Assembly (NCBI RefSeq): GCF_001042615.1
Contig: NZ_AP012327.1
Span: 620,001-684,000 of the forward strand
Direction: 5' to 3'
Origin: Bifidobacterium catenulatum subsp. kashiwanohense JCM 15439 = DSM 21854
Lineage (GTDB): Bacteria; Actinomycetota; Actinomycetes; Actinomycetales; Bifidobacteriaceae
Length of the DNA stretch: 64,000 nucleotides
This document shows, piece after piece, positions 43,703-53,319 of the stretch. The notes beneath the pieces were generated by a model. It worked only from the letters and a program-made list of their open reading frames with translations, ran no database searches and was not told the origin of the DNA. Position 1 is the first letter of the stretch; each line of letters begins with the position of its first letter. The translations under genes were made by a program, and so were the position numbers.

Positions 43703-44981
43703 ATCAAACGCGCGGCGCTGTCGACCGTCGTCGCCGGCATGGTGACCGCGGTCGCACTCGCAGGCGGTGTCACCGCATCCGCGGCCGACGCGACCGCATT
43801 CCCGACGAACACGCCGGATATCACATCGCTGCTGAGCGAGTTCTACCAGTGGTGGGCTCCGAAGAAAATCACCGATCCGAACAACAAGAACCCGCAGGAT
43901 TCGGCAAGCAACACGGCGCAGGGCTTCGCGTTCCGCGGCAACGTCACCGATGCCGGAATAAGCGTTCTCAAACAAAACGACGACATCGTCGAGGCCATCA
44001 ACAACAAGGCCGCGCAGGATGCGCGGAACGGAGCGAAGGCTGACGGCACACACACCTAGGCGCAGCGTGCCGGCATCGACGCCGTCGACAACGACGCGTA
44101 CCGCGAATTTTCGGATGCGCTGGGCGGCACCATCGCCGGCTTCGTGAAGGAAGGCCTCGATTCGGGCGCCCTGCCGAAAATCAACGCGTTGGTGTTCGAC
44201 AATTCTAGCAAGACCGCGTTCTCGAAGTTCGTCGGCACCGGCAGCACGAAAACCGATTTCAACTATCCGCGTCCATACACTTCGAAATCCTCTGAAGGAT
44301 GGGACCGTACCTTTGACGGCGCCAACGATCTGAAGGATTTGAAATCTGAACTGAACATCGTGCGTTTCCCGATGTTCGCCGAAAACGGCACCTAATTCGG
44401 TGACGACTACACCGACGTGTCCGAGCCGTCACAGGCGTTCCTCTCGGGCCACACCACGAAGGCGTACAATCGCGGTCTTGGACTGGCGACGTTGCCGCCT
44501 GAGCTCGGCACGGAACTGGTGACGCGCTCCTCCGAAGCCGGCAACAACCGCGTGGTGATCGGCGTGCACTACCCGCTCGACGTGATTGGCGGACGCATCT
44601 CCGTGTCAGCCGACGTCGCGGCGCTGTGGAGCGATGCGAACCATCGCCAGAACGTGCTGCTTCTCGCGCACGACGAATTGGAGAACTGCATCGCCTCCGA
44701 AGTGCAAGGCCGCCAATTTGGGCGACACCGTCGCCGCGTGCGTCGCGAATACCGGCGCCAACGACAAGAACGGTTACAAGAACTCCTTCACGGACTCGGT
44801 GTAGACCAAGCCGAATGCACAGCCGAGCAACAAGCCGTCCGGCAACGCCACCGCCTCCGACGCGGGCACGGGCAACGGCAGGCTGTCGAAGGCCGGTGCC
44901 GGTGCCATCGCCATCGCCGTCGTAGCAGTGGTGATGCTTGCCGGTGCAGGCGCGACCATCGCGTTGAAGCGCCGCGGCTGA
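43703..44981 (+). pseudogene. Decayed PAP2-family (class A-like) acid phosphatase gene
   Basis: A good GAGGAGG site (43689-43696) is followed 6 bases later by ATC at 43703, where an ATG is expected. The frame then encodes a signal peptide (AALSTVVAGMVTAVALAGG). It is broken by TAG at 44057-44059 and TAA at 44393-44395. PAP2 motifs follow: FLSGHTTKAYN and GNNRVVIGVHYPLDVIGGR. A frameshift near 44700 moves the frame, TAG at 44802-44804 breaks it again, and the end encodes a transmembrane anchor (AIAIAVVAVVMLAGAGATIA) and TGA at 44979-44981. With start loss, three stops and a frameshift, no full product is possible. The intact protein was a secreted, cell-anchored phosphatase. Confidence 0.88.
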
Positions 44982-45005
44982 ACCGCGATTCCATAAAACA
45001 AATCT

Positions 45006-45050
45006 GGGCTTCGACGCCATATCCGGTTTTCCGGAATGGCGTCGAAGCCC
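45006..45050. terminator. Strong terminator between convergent genes
   Basis: Perfect 15-base arms GGGCTTCGACGCCAT and ATGGCGTCGAAGCCC enclose an inner TCCGG-TTTT-CCGGA stem. It separates the phosphatase remnant from the minus-strand membrane pair. Confidence 0.82.
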
Positions 45051-45129
45051 ATTTGCATTGACATGTGTTGATGTTTTATTCGGTGCTCGCCAAGCGAGTT
45101 TTCCGATTGCCTGTTAGCCGGTGGCGTCG

Positions 45130-45960
45130 TCATTGCCAATAGAAATAGCCGGTAGGGGCGTCTTTCGTCTGATGCAGCGAGATGACGTGCAACACCAGTC
45201 CTTGGCGTTCATAGCCGGATGCGCCATAAGTGCCGTTTTCCAGTCGGGCTTCGACGGTGACCCATTGGTGTTCGGCCGGTGCCTTTCCTTTCGAAACGGC
45301 CATGAAGCCGAACGGCGTCATGTCGAGGATGCAGCAGCTCATGAACTGCCTCGCCACTTGGAATTCATGGCGGCCATATGTTCTGGAATAGCTCACGAAT
45401 CCGGTCACGCGTATCCGGTAACCCGCATAACGCTGTGGATTGTGATCGATCTGCTCGAACCACGCGCCGAACTCGTCGTTGCCGATGGTGATCGTCCGGC
45501 GCTTCGCGTCCAATCCGTGCAGATGCCTTGTGTCGTCGGGGGTGTAGACGTTCTTGGCGATGGGGATGGCGCGTCCGGATGCATACGCGTCGAAGCCTCC
45601 CGAACCGGCTGACTGATGGAACGGCACGCTGATCAGCAACGCGGGGATGATCAGCGCGACCAGCCAACGCGGGCTTTTGCGCACGTCGGTCGTGGCGGTA
45701 TGGAGCATGCCGATGCATGCCGCCACCGCCATCAGGCCCAGCAAAATCGCAGTGACGACGAGATACGGTTTCGCCCGCGGCGTGGCCAACGACGTGTATG
45801 TGCCGGTCGCCACGGCATGTGCGATCGCCGCCGCCAATGCCGCGAAACAGCAGCCTTCCACCAAATCGGCCATGGTCGGATGCGGCGTGTGGGTGCCGTG
45901 TCCGAATCTCATGCGAGCGGCCAAAGACGTGATTGATGAGAATGCCATGCCATGCTTCAT
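45130..45960 (-). CDS. YcgQ-type TIGR03943 family membrane protein
   Basis: A 276-residue protein of the UPF0703/YcgQ type. N-terminal half: about three hydrophobic segments (MADLVEGCCFAALAAAIAHA and YLVVTAILLGLMAVAACIG among them). C-terminal half: a soluble domain with RYAGYRIRVTGFVSY and a CCILDMTPFGF segment, characteristic of the family. Its ATGA overlaps the stop codon of the upstream permease, so the pair is coupled. The function is unknown; the pair is often near metal-related genes. Confidence 0.75.
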   Translation of the reverse strand: MKHGMAFSSITSLAARMRFGHGTHTPHPTMADLVEGCCFAALAAAIAHAVATGTYTSLATPRAKPYLVVTAILLGLMAVAACIGMLHTATTDVRKSPRWLVALIIPALLISVPFHQSAGSGGFDAYASGRAIPIAKNVYTPDDTRHLHGLDAKRRTITIGNDEFGAWFEQIDHNPQRYAGYRIRVTGFVSYSRTYGRHEFQVARQFMSCCILDMTPFGFMAVSKGKAPAEHQWVTVEARLENGTYGASGYERQGLVLHVISLHQTKDAPTGYFYWQ

Positions 45961-46991
45961 ATCCCGAACGCCATATGGACGAGGAACGCAAGCAGTATGC
46001 AGGTCATCGTGATGGTGATCATGAGACGAAGCGTGAAACCGGCCTTGCATTCGACGCCCAGCATCATCGCGTTCTTCACGTCAAGCACCGGTCCAAACGT
46101 CAGAAACGCCAGCAATGCCGAAACCGGCAGCATCCCCGACATCCCCGCGGCGATCACCGCATCCGAGGACGAGCAGACCGAGCACAGGAACGCGAGCGCC
46201 ATCGCCATGGCGATGGCGCCCAACGGATGGTTCGCGACGATATCGGCGTTGATCGAATTGCCGAATGTGATGCTTATGATGGCTGCGATTGTCGAGCCGA
46301 CCAGCAGAATCGGCATCATGCGCAGGAAATCATCGTGGGTGTGCCGAAGGAAGTGGCGCAGGGGTGATTGCCGATGTTCGCATTTGGCATAATCGTCGCA
46401 TCCGCATGCGCAGCCAAGCTCGTTCGCCGCATGGTCGTTGCGTGGTCGTACCGGTATTTTGCCGATCGGACATACCACGAACGACATGCCTGCCGTCAAC
46501 GCCATCAACGCGCCCAGGCCCACACGGCGGAACACCATCCACGGATCGTTCGGGAACGCGTACCACGTCGACCATATCGCCATCGGATTCATGATCGGCA
46601 CCGCGACGAGGAATGTGACAGCGCAGGGAACCGGCAGCTTTTTGCGCAGCAGGTTCGCGAACGTCGGCACGGCCATGCAATCGCACACCGGCATGCACAG
46701 TCCCGCGGCCAATGCCACGGTGAATCCGCCGATGGTGGTGCGTGGTAGATGCCGTTCGATGAACGATGTGGTGACCAGTGTCGCGACCGCGGCCGACATC
46801 ATCGCACCGAGCAGCATGAAGGGCACGGCCTGAAGCATCAGTCCGGCGACGCTGGTGCCTATGCGCACGAGCGGCACGCGCAGTCTGTGCGCTTCGAAAG
46901 CCTGGGATGCGGCGATGAGGAAGGCGACCAGCGGCGTTCCGATGACGAGAAACAGATAATTCGCCGAGGATGTGCGGCGTGAAGGAGTCAT
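45957..46991 (-). CDS. YcgR-type permease (DUF318/UPF0718 family)
   Basis: A 344-residue membrane protein with about eight hydrophobic segments. The conserved motif GLCMPVCDCMAVP is near residue 97 and the mirrored FLCSVCSSSDAVIAAGM is near residue 243; both are typical of the ArsP/UPF0718 permease family. A His/Cys-rich loop (GCACGCDDYAKCEHR) lies between the halves and could bind metal. It is the first gene of a two-gene unit with the YcgQ-like protein. Transported ion not known. Confidence 0.78.
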   Translation of the reverse strand: MTPSRRTSSANYLFLVIGTPLVAFLIAASQAFEAHRLRVPLVRIGTSVAGLMLQAVPFMLLGAMMSAAVATLVTTSFIERHLPRTTIGGFTVALAAGLCMPVCDCMAVPTFANLLRKKLPVPCAVTFLVAVPIMNPMAIWSTWYAFPNDPWMVFRRVGLGALMALTAGMSFVVCPIGKIPVRPRNDHAANELGCACGCDDYAKCEHRQSPLRHFLRHTHDDFLRMMPILLVGSTIAAIISITFGNSINADIVANHPLGAIAMAMALAFLCSVCSSSDAVIAAGMSGMLPVSALLAFLTFGPVLDVKNAMMLGVECKAGFTLRLMITITMTCILLAFLVHMAFGI

Positions 46992-47135
46992 ATCGCAGTA
47001 TGGTACACACCACCTTCGATGCGGAGGATTTCGGAAAGAACCTGTGGATGAAATCGGATATCACAGGGTTTTGTCAGATTCGGCCGCAACAATAGGACGT
47101 TGGCATATCGCTGCGGAAGTCGGCGAGGGAATCTG

Positions 47136-49253
47136 ATGCGTTACGAGTGGAGAAAGCGCTTGACGAACGAATCCGTGAAAAACGAGACGATTGAGGAACT
47201 GAACATCGAAACGGTGGATCCGAACGCGCCCGCGGGCAAGGTGAGAAAGAAGTGCGGGCCGTTCCCCGGATGGCTATACGGCGTGTTGTTCGCGGTGTTC
47301 GACGCCATCGGCGTGGCCGCGCTGCAGATCGGCGTCAGCCAGTCGGCGACCCGAGTCAAATTGTCGAACAACATGTGGCTTACCGGCTGGGGCTTCGTCA
47401 CCAAGATGTGGACCAGCCTCAATTTCGTCGCGGTGCTGAATCTGCTACTGTGGGGCGTGCTGTATCTGATACTGCTGATGGTCTGCAACCGTTTCTGGAT
47501 CGCGACTCCGCTGTTCCTGGCGGTGACGTTCATCATCGCGGTCATTGAGCATTTCAAGGTGTCGATTCGATACGAGGCGATTCTGCCGAGCGATCTGAAC
47601 TTCCTGAAGGCCGATGCGGGCAATCTGATGAGCTTCACGCCGGCCGGCGCGCAATGGACCATTCTGCTGGCCGTCGCCGTGTTCATCGCCTTCGTCGCGC
47701 TGTTCGTGTTCCTGAACCGTCTGGACGGGCGGCACGGTAAGCTGTTCCGCGGCTCGGACCGGCAGACGCGCTCGGTCAACGCCGTTGCCCGTCTGTTGCT
47801 GATTCTGGTGCCAGGCCTGTTCTTCGCCCTGTATTCGATGCAGGTGAGCACCGTCGGATCATGGGCCAAAAGCTTCTCGTCGGCAATGGGAGACATGCCG
47901 TCGATGTGGGATTCCGTGTATGACGCGCAGCGCAACGGACCGCTGGTGGCGTTCATCAGGCAGCTCAATACGAGCATCATGGAGAAGCCGTCCAACTACA
48001 GCGAGGCCACGATGAAGCAGGTCGTGGCCCGATGCACGAAGGCTGCGGAGAAGATCAACGCCAAGCGTTCCTCCAACATGACCGACAGCACGGTGATCTA
48101 CGTGCTGTCCGAATCCTTCTCCGATCCGTCGCGTGTGCCCGGCCTGAAGGTCAACAAGGATTCCATGCCGAAGATCCGTGAGATCAAGAAGAACACGACA
48201 TCCGGCCTGATGCTGTCGTCAGGATACGGCGGCGGCACCGCCAACTTGGAATACATGGGATTGACGGGTCTTTCCATGGCGAACTTCGATTCCTCTCTGA
48301 CCAGTCCGTACCAGCAGTTGGTGCCGAGCGAGCATTGGACGCCGACCATCAACCAGATGTGGGGCGCGGCCAGGAACTCCATCGGGTTGCATCCGTACGA
48401 ATCGTCCATGTACTCGCGCGCCACCAATTACAAGAAGTTCGGCTTCTCGCACTTCTACACGCTGACTGGCCCGGACGTCATCTCGCATCAGGACAAGATA
48501 GACGAATCGCCCTATGTGTCCGACGCCGCGACGTACAAGAGCACGTTGGAGCAGGTGAGCAAGACCAAGTCCAACCAGTTCCTGCAGGTCATCACCATGC
48601 AGAACCACATGCCGTACCACGAGTGGTACAAGAACAACGATTTCAAGGCGGAATCCACCACCGGCGAACCGTTGGGCGAGGACGAGCAGGAATCCATCGA
48701 AACCTACCAGAAGGGCGCATCCCTCACGGATGACGCGACCGCCGATTTCCTCGACCAGCTCGACCAGCTCGACAAGCCCGTCACCGTGGTGTTCTACGGC
48801 GACCATCTGCCCGGCATCTATTCCTCCGCGTCGAAGGACGACGGCAACTCGCTCGCCCTGCATCTGACCGACTACTTCATCTGGTCGAACAAGGCCTCCG
48901 AATCGCAGGGCACCAAGGTCGACAATTCCGATTATTCGTCACCGAACTTCTTCGTGGCGCAGGCGGCCGAGCATATGGACGCGAAAGTGTCGCCGTATCT
49001 CGCGTTCCTCACCGAAATGCACGAGAAGATCTCCGCGATGGAACCGCCGGTCGTCAACAACATCCAAGGATGGGACCGCATTCCGGAAGGCCAGAACATC
49101 TACTTGAACGCGAAGGGCGAGGCGATGGCGGCGAAGGACTTCGACTCCGAGACCAAACAGCTGCTGGCCGACTACAAGCTGATCCAGTACGACATCACCA
49201 CCGGGAACAATTATTTGAAGAATCTCGGATTCATGGATCTGCCCAAGCGGTGA
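47136..49253 (+). CDS. LtaS-like phosphoglycerol transferase (membrane sulfatase-fold enzyme)
   Basis: A 705-residue membrane protein. After a cytoplasmic N-terminus of about 50 residues come five or six transmembrane helices. An extracellular sulfatase-fold domain starts near residue 320 (STVIYVLSESFSDPSRVPG). The probable catalytic threonine is in SGYGGGTANLEYMGLTGLSM, and metal ligands are in VVFYGDHLPGIYS. This is the LtaS/alkaline-phosphatase-type arrangement for polyglycerol-phosphate transfer. It probably modifies a cell-envelope polymer with glycerol phosphate. AGGGA lies 5 bases before the ATG at 47136. Confidence 0.85.
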   Translation: MRYEWRKRLTNESVKNETIEELNIETVDPNAPAGKVRKKCGPFPGWLYGVLFAVFDAIGVAALQIGVSQSATRVKLSNNMWLTGWGFVTKMWTSLNFVAVLNLLLWGVLYLILLMVCNRFWIATPLFLAVTFIIAVIEHFKVSIRYEAILPSDLNFLKADAGNLMSFTPAGAQWTILLAVAVFIAFVALFVFLNRLDGRHGKLFRGSDRQTRSVNAVARLLLILVPGLFFALYSMQVSTVGSWAKSFSSAMGDMPSMWDSVYDAQRNGPLVAFIRQLNTSIMEKPSNYSEATMKQVVARCTKAAEKINAKRSSNMTDSTVIYVLSESFSDPSRVPGLKVNKDSMPKIREIKKNTTSGLMLSSGYGGGTANLEYMGLTGLSMANFDSSLTSPYQQLVPSEHWTPTINQMWGAARNSIGLHPYESSMYSRATNYKKFGFSHFYTLTGPDVISHQDKIDESPYVSDAATYKSTLEQVSKTKSNQFLQVITMQNHMPYHEWYKNNDFKAESTTGEPLGEDEQESIETYQKGASLTDDATADFLDQLDQLDKPVTVVFYGDHLPGIYSSASKDDGNSLALHLTDYFIWSNKASESQGTKVDNSDYSSPNFFVAQAAEHMDAKVSPYLAFLTEMHEKISAMEPPVVNNIQGWDRIPEGQNIYLNAKGEAMAAKDFDSETKQLLADYKLIQYDITTGNNYLKNLGFMDLPKR

Positions 49254-49398
49254 CCGTTCCGCCGGTTCAGCGAGCCGGGTCAGTGCGACTGGCCGGACTG
49301 GCCGGTGCGCATCTCCAGTGAACGCCGAGAACAGATACTCAACGTCGCCTCATCCATGCATTATCGGCCGAATCAGACGGCCCGAGCTGCGACGTGAT

Positions 49399-50337
49399 GT
49401 GGAGGAATGCCCATGCCCGGTGGTGTTTCGTGGATCGCTTGGTGGATTCCGGCTACTGCGACGGCGTGGGCGTGGATAACCGGGAAGGTGGCAGACTGGC
49501 CGCCAAGGCGCTGATCGCCTCGTTGGCTGCCAGGGTGGTGCGCGGTAAGGCGGGCGGACGTGTCGGCTGTGTCTGTGTGGAAAGGCCGGATGGCATGTCC
49601 GATCGGCGTTTCCGGTGAAACAGTCCGGTGTCGACGTGTCGAACGTGCGTCGTGTGCTGGGGCAGAGCGGAACCACCGTCATTGTGGTGGACGCCGAAGG
49701 CGAGAACATCATCGTCTACTCGCCGGGTTCCAACGCGCAGGTCACCGTCGACTACGTGCGGTCCATGAAGGATTAGCTCGTCTCCTCCAGCGTGCTGGGG
49801 CTGTGCTTGGAAAGCCCCATCGAAACCGTCACTGCGGCGGCGCAGATGTGCCATGAGACCGGGGTGAAGGTGCTGCTTAACGATTCGCCGTTCACGCACA
49901 CGATTCCGGCTGAACTGATCGAAGCCTCTGACGTGCTGCTGGTCAATGAGCGCGAGATGGCCCAGTTGCTCGGCATCGACGAGCCCGACGACGACAATTA
50001 GGGTGCCTTCGATTGGCAGCATGCGGCCGACCGCATGGCCGAATACGGGTTCAAGGAGGCGATTGTCACCTTGAGTGGCGACGGTTCTGTGGTGCTGGAC
50101 ACCGCAGCTCCTGAAGGCCAGCGGATTGTGCGCATCGCTCCGGTGAAGGTCGATGCCGTGGACACCACCGGGTGCGGCGACTCCTTTATGGGAACAGTGC
50201 TCGCCGGGCTGGCATCGGGCTTCAGCCTGCAGGACGCGGCAAGGCTCTCGTCATACGTGTCGGCCTACGCCGCCACCGGTTACGGTGCCCGGGCCTCGTA
50301 TGGCACCGCCGCGCAGATTCGGTCGATGTTTAGTTGA
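49399..50337 (+). pseudogene. LacI-repressor remnant joined to a decayed ribokinase (PfkB) gene
   Basis: From about 49430, the frame reads FVDRLVDSGYCDGVGVDNRE then GGRLAAKALI, the inducer-domain consensus of LacI repressors. It then runs into GGRVGCVCVERPDGMSDRRF, close to a ribokinase N-terminal region. A frame change near 49615 leads to KQSGVDVSNVRRVLGQSGTT, a PfkB-family kinase core. TAG codons interrupt it at 49774-49776 and 49999-50001. The C-terminal catalytic motif VDTTGCGDSFMGTVLAGLAS survives, with TGA at 50335-50337. Its N-terminal lid is gone. It is probably the wreck of an rbsR-rbsK pair, beside an intact deoxynucleoside operon. Confidence 0.82.
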
Positions 50338-50345
50338 CATTGTGG

Positions 50346-50392
50346 ATTCCATGGAATGCGGTCTGATGTGTAAGCACCGCATTCCATGGAAT
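50346..50392. terminator. Hairpin between the kinase remnant and deoC
   Basis: Perfect 17-base arms (50346-50362 and 50376-50392) enclose a 13-base loop. Each arm contains the palindrome TTCCATGGAA. It probably isolates the deo promoter. Confidence 0.75.
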
Positions 50393-50420
50393 TAACATGC
50401 TTCAATTTGTTACAAATATT

Positions 50421-50451
50421 CATTTTTTGCAATTGACAATTGTAAAAAATG
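50421..50451. promoter_or_regulatory. 31-bp operator-like palindrome at the deoC promoter
   Basis: Fifteen-base arms (50421-50435 and 50437-50451) around one central base match at 14 of 15 positions (CATTTTTTGCAATTG with CATTTTTTACAATTG). It overlaps the -35 element. The right half recurs upstream of the phosphorylase gene. A site for the SorC-type regulator at 53320 is the likely reading. Confidence 0.75.
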
Positions 50452-50461
50452 CTGTTATAGT
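50433..50461 (+). promoter_or_regulatory. Sigma-70-like promoter of the deo operon
   Basis: TTGACA at 50433-50438 and TATAGT at 50456-50461 with an exact 17-base spacer, 54 bases before the deoC start codon. Confidence 0.8.
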
Positions 50462-50514
50462 TATAACCATCCCAGTCAGCCAAAGATGACTGATTCCATT
50501 GAGAAAGGCACGAC

Positions 50515-51189
50515 ATGAACCTCACCCAAGCCCAACTTGCCAAGTATATGGACCACACGCTGCTCAAGGCTTCTGCCACGGCTGACCAGATTGATGCTGT
50601 GGTGGCCGAAGCTATCAAGTACGGCACCGCATCTGTATGCGTTAATCCTTACTGGGTACCGCGCGTCTCGAAGGCTCTCGCTGGTTCCGGTGTGGCCACT
50701 TGCACTGTTATTGGCTTCCCCCTGGGTGCCTCCACCACTGAGACTAAGGTGTTCGAAACCCGTGACGCCATTGCCAAGGGCGCCGACGAAATCGACATGG
50801 TGATTAACGTTGGTGAGCTTAAGGCCGGCAACGACGACGTGGTGCGTAACGATATCCGCGCTGTGGCCGATGCCACCCACGAGGGCGGCAAGCTGCTCAA
50901 AGTCATCATCGAAACTGCGCTGCTGACCGACGAGGAGAAAACGCGTGCCAGCAAGCTCACCGTCGAAGGTGACGCCGACTATGTGAAGACCTCCACCGGC
51001 TTCTCCACCGCAGGTGCCACCGCCCCTGACGTGGCGCTGATGCGCAAGGCCGTCGGACCTGACTTCGGCGTCAAGGCAGCAGGTGGCATTCATACCTTGG
51101 CGGACGCCTATGCGATGATCGAGGCTGGAGCCACGCGCTTGGGCGTCTCCGCATCCGTGGCCATCCTTGAAGAGGCCGCACGCCAGTAG
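50515..51189 (+). CDS. deoC: Deoxyribose-phosphate aldolase
   Basis: A 224-residue class I aldolase that splits 2-deoxyribose 5-phosphate into glyceraldehyde 3-phosphate and acetaldehyde. The Schiff-base lysine is K158 in [10 protein letters not shown]. The catalytic aspartate is in [10 protein letters not shown] (near residue 94) and the second lysine is K187 in [15 protein letters not shown] precedes the ATG. First gene of the nucleoside operon and directly behind the operator. Confidence 0.96.
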   Translation: MNLTQAQLAKYMDHTLLKASATADQIDAVVAEAIKYGTASVCVNPYWVPRVSKALAGSGVATCTVIGFPLGASTTETKVFETRDAIAKGADEIDMVINVGELKAGNDDVVRNDIRAVADATHEGGKLLKVIIETALLTDEEKTRASKLTVEGDADYVKTSTGFSTAGATAPDVALMRKAVGPDFGVKAAGGIHTLADAYAMIEAGATRLGVSASVAILEEAARQ

Positions 51190-51242
51190 GCTTATCAGTC
51201 TTTATGTATACGCTGTAATTTTTCAACGACGAAAGGAATGCA

Positions 51243-52451
51243 ATGACGCATAATTACCGGCGATACAAGCGTGTATTCGCTATCGCGCTCGATTCCATCG
51301 GCATCGGCGAGGCTCCGGACGCGGCCAAATTCGACGATGAGGGTGCTGACACCCTGGGGCATATCGGCGAATTCTTCAACGGTGAGCTTCACCTGCCGAA
51401 TCTAGGCAAACTGGGTCTGAGCAACATCAGGCCCAGTAACCCCATTCAGGGTGTGCCGGTGGCCGAGCATGCCGTTGGCTGCTTTGGCAAGATGACGATT
51501 ACCTCGCACGGCAACGATTCACTCGATGGGCATTGGGAGATGATGTGCCTGCCTGTGCGCTTCGAGATGGCCACGTTCCCAAACGGGTTCCCACAGTGGA
51601 TTGTCGACAAGCTTGAAGCATTCTCCGGTCGCAAGGTTATCGTCAATAAGCCATACTCCGGCACCGAAGTCATCCATGACTATGGTGAGCATCAGATGGC
51701 CACCGGCGACTTGATTCTGTATACGTCGGGCGATTCCGTACTACAGATCGCCTCGCATGAGGATGTTATCCCGGTGAAGGAGCTGTACCGCATCTGCGAA
51801 TACGCGCGTACGTTGATTAACGGTCCCGAGGTCGTGATGGGGCGAGTCATTGCCAGACCATATGTGGGGCCGGACAAGGATCATTTCACACGTACCGCCA
51901 ATCGCCACGATTATGGCCTGGAGCCTACCGAGAAGACCGCACTCGATTTCCTTCACGAGGCGGGTGTGGATGTGCTCGCTATCGGCAAAACCAACGACAT
52001 CTTCTCCGGCCATGGTATCGATCGGGGTTGGCGTAATAAGAGCAATATGGACGGCATGGACCATGTAGACGAAGCCATGGGCCTCGATTTCACTGGCTTG
52101 TGCTTCGTGAATCTCGTGGATTTCGACGCGATGTACGGTCATCGCCGCAATGCCCAAGGCGACGGTGATGCCCTGATGGCCTTCGACGAGCGGCTGGGGC
52201 GTGTGATGGGTGCAATGCACGATGACGATCTTTTGCTCATCACCGCCGACCATGGTAACGATCCAACCTATAAGGGCACTGATCATACGCGAGAATACGT
52301 GCCGATCCTGGCATACTCGCCGTCCATGGCCAATCCTGGCCAGTCGCTTGGCACACGTGACACGGCATCCGACATGGGCGCCACCATTCTTGACAACTTC
52401 GATGTCGAGGGCAATGGCAACGGCGTGAGCTTCTTGAACAGCATCGTCTGA
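51243..52451 (+). CDS. deoB: Phosphopentomutase
   Basis: A 402-residue alkaline-phosphatase-fold mutase that converts (deoxy)ribose 1-phosphate to the 5-phosphate. The N-terminal metal and phosphate-accepting region is [17 protein letters not shown]. The cap contains [13 protein letters not shown]. The C-terminal metal residues are in [20 protein letters not shown]. It links the phosphorylases downstream to DeoC. ACGAAAGG precedes the ATG. Confidence 0.95.
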   Translation: MTHNYRRYKRVFAIALDSIGIGEAPDAAKFDDEGADTLGHIGEFFNGELHLPNLGKLGLSNIRPSNPIQGVPVAEHAVGCFGKMTITSHGNDSLDGHWEMMCLPVRFEMATFPNGFPQWIVDKLEAFSGRKVIVNKPYSGTEVIHDYGEHQMATGDLILYTSGDSVLQIASHEDVIPVKELYRICEYARTLINGPEVVMGRVIARPYVGPDKDHFTRTANRHDYGLEPTEKTALDFLHEAGVDVLAIGKTNDIFSGHGIDRGWRNKSNMDGMDHVDEAMGLDFTGLCFVNLVDFDAMYGHRRNAQGDGDALMAFDERLGRVMGAMHDDDLLLITADHGNDPTYKGTDHTREYVPILAYSPSMANPGQSLGTRDTASDMGATILDNFDVEGNGNGVSFLNSIV

Positions 52452-52576
52452 GTCCGCGTATTGCTGAGCCCCGTCCAACATGATGGCGTGAAAGCGCGTC
52501 ACGTTCGCAACGCATGCGCTTTCACGCGTCCGCAACATCTCATCCGTAAATCCTTTGACCATTGAAAGGAACACTC

Positions 52577-53290
52577 ATGGCCACTCCTCACATCGAAGCC
52601 GAACCCGGCGATTACGCCGATGTCGTTCTGCTCCCCGGCGATCCGCTTCGTGCCAAATACATCGCCGAGAACTTCCTCGAAGACGTTGTGCAGGTCAATG
52701 CGGTACGCAACTGCCTTGGCTTTACCGGTACGTACAAGGGACATCGCATCTCTACTCAGGCCTCTGGAATGGGCATACCGTCGCTATCGATCTACGTCAA
52801 TGAACTTGCTAGCATCTACGGTGTCAAGACTATTATCCGCGTCGGATCCTGCGGTGGCATGGCGCCAGACGTCAAGTTGCGTGACGTGCTGCTGGCGTCT
52901 GGTTCGACTACCGATTCGGCTGTCGTCTCCAACACCTTTGGGCATGGGGTGCATTTCGCGCCATTGGCAGATTTCGGCCTGTTGCATGCCGCCTACCATG
53001 TGGCACAGGAGTGCGGCATCGACGTGAAGGTCGGCGATATTCTTGCCGCCGATCGTTTTTATAATGACGAACTCGATGTCAAGAAGCTCGCCGATTACGG
53101 CGTGCTCGGTACAGAGATGGAATCCGCCGGCTTGTACCTGCTCGGTGCAAAACTAGGCTTCCGTGCATTATCGGTGCTGACGGTATCCGATTTGCTCTTC
53201 TCTGAAGGGAAAACCACTAGTGAGGAGAGAGAGCGCACGTTCAACAATATGATTACCATTGCGTTGGAGGCGGCTATCGCCAAGGCGTAG
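52577..53290 (+). CDS. deoD: Purine-nucleoside phosphorylase (DeoD type)
   Basis: A 237-residue hexameric PNP. It releases purine bases from nucleosides with phosphate. [20 protein letters not shown] holds the phosphate-binding GDPxR motif, [10 protein letters not shown] is the phosphate loop, and [13 protein letters not shown] is the ribose-binding EMES motif; the catalytic aspartate lies in TVSDLLF. GAAAGGA is 6 bases before ATG 52577. Confidence 0.96.
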   Translation: MATPHIEAEPGDYADVVLLPGDPLRAKYIAENFLEDVVQVNAVRNCLGFTGTYKGHRISTQASGMGIPSLSIYVNELASIYGVKTIIRVGSCGGMAPDVKLRDVLLASGSTTDSAVVSNTFGHGVHFAPLADFGLLHAAYHVAQECGIDVKVGDILAADRFYNDELDVKKLADYGVLGTEMESAGLYLLGAKLGFRALSVLTVSDLLFSEGKTTSEERERTFNNMITIALEAAIAKA

Positions 53291-53319
53291 TAAATCCGGA
53301 AATGGGGAAGGAGATGGGC

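Noticed and set aside
43703..50337. Amber (TAG) readthrough or stop-codon recoding to explain the interrupted genes
   Set aside because: The phosphatase remnant also has a TAA, a frameshift and a lost start codon, and the kinase remnant has frame changes. Plain gene decay fits better, and other genes here end normally in TAG, TAA and TGA.
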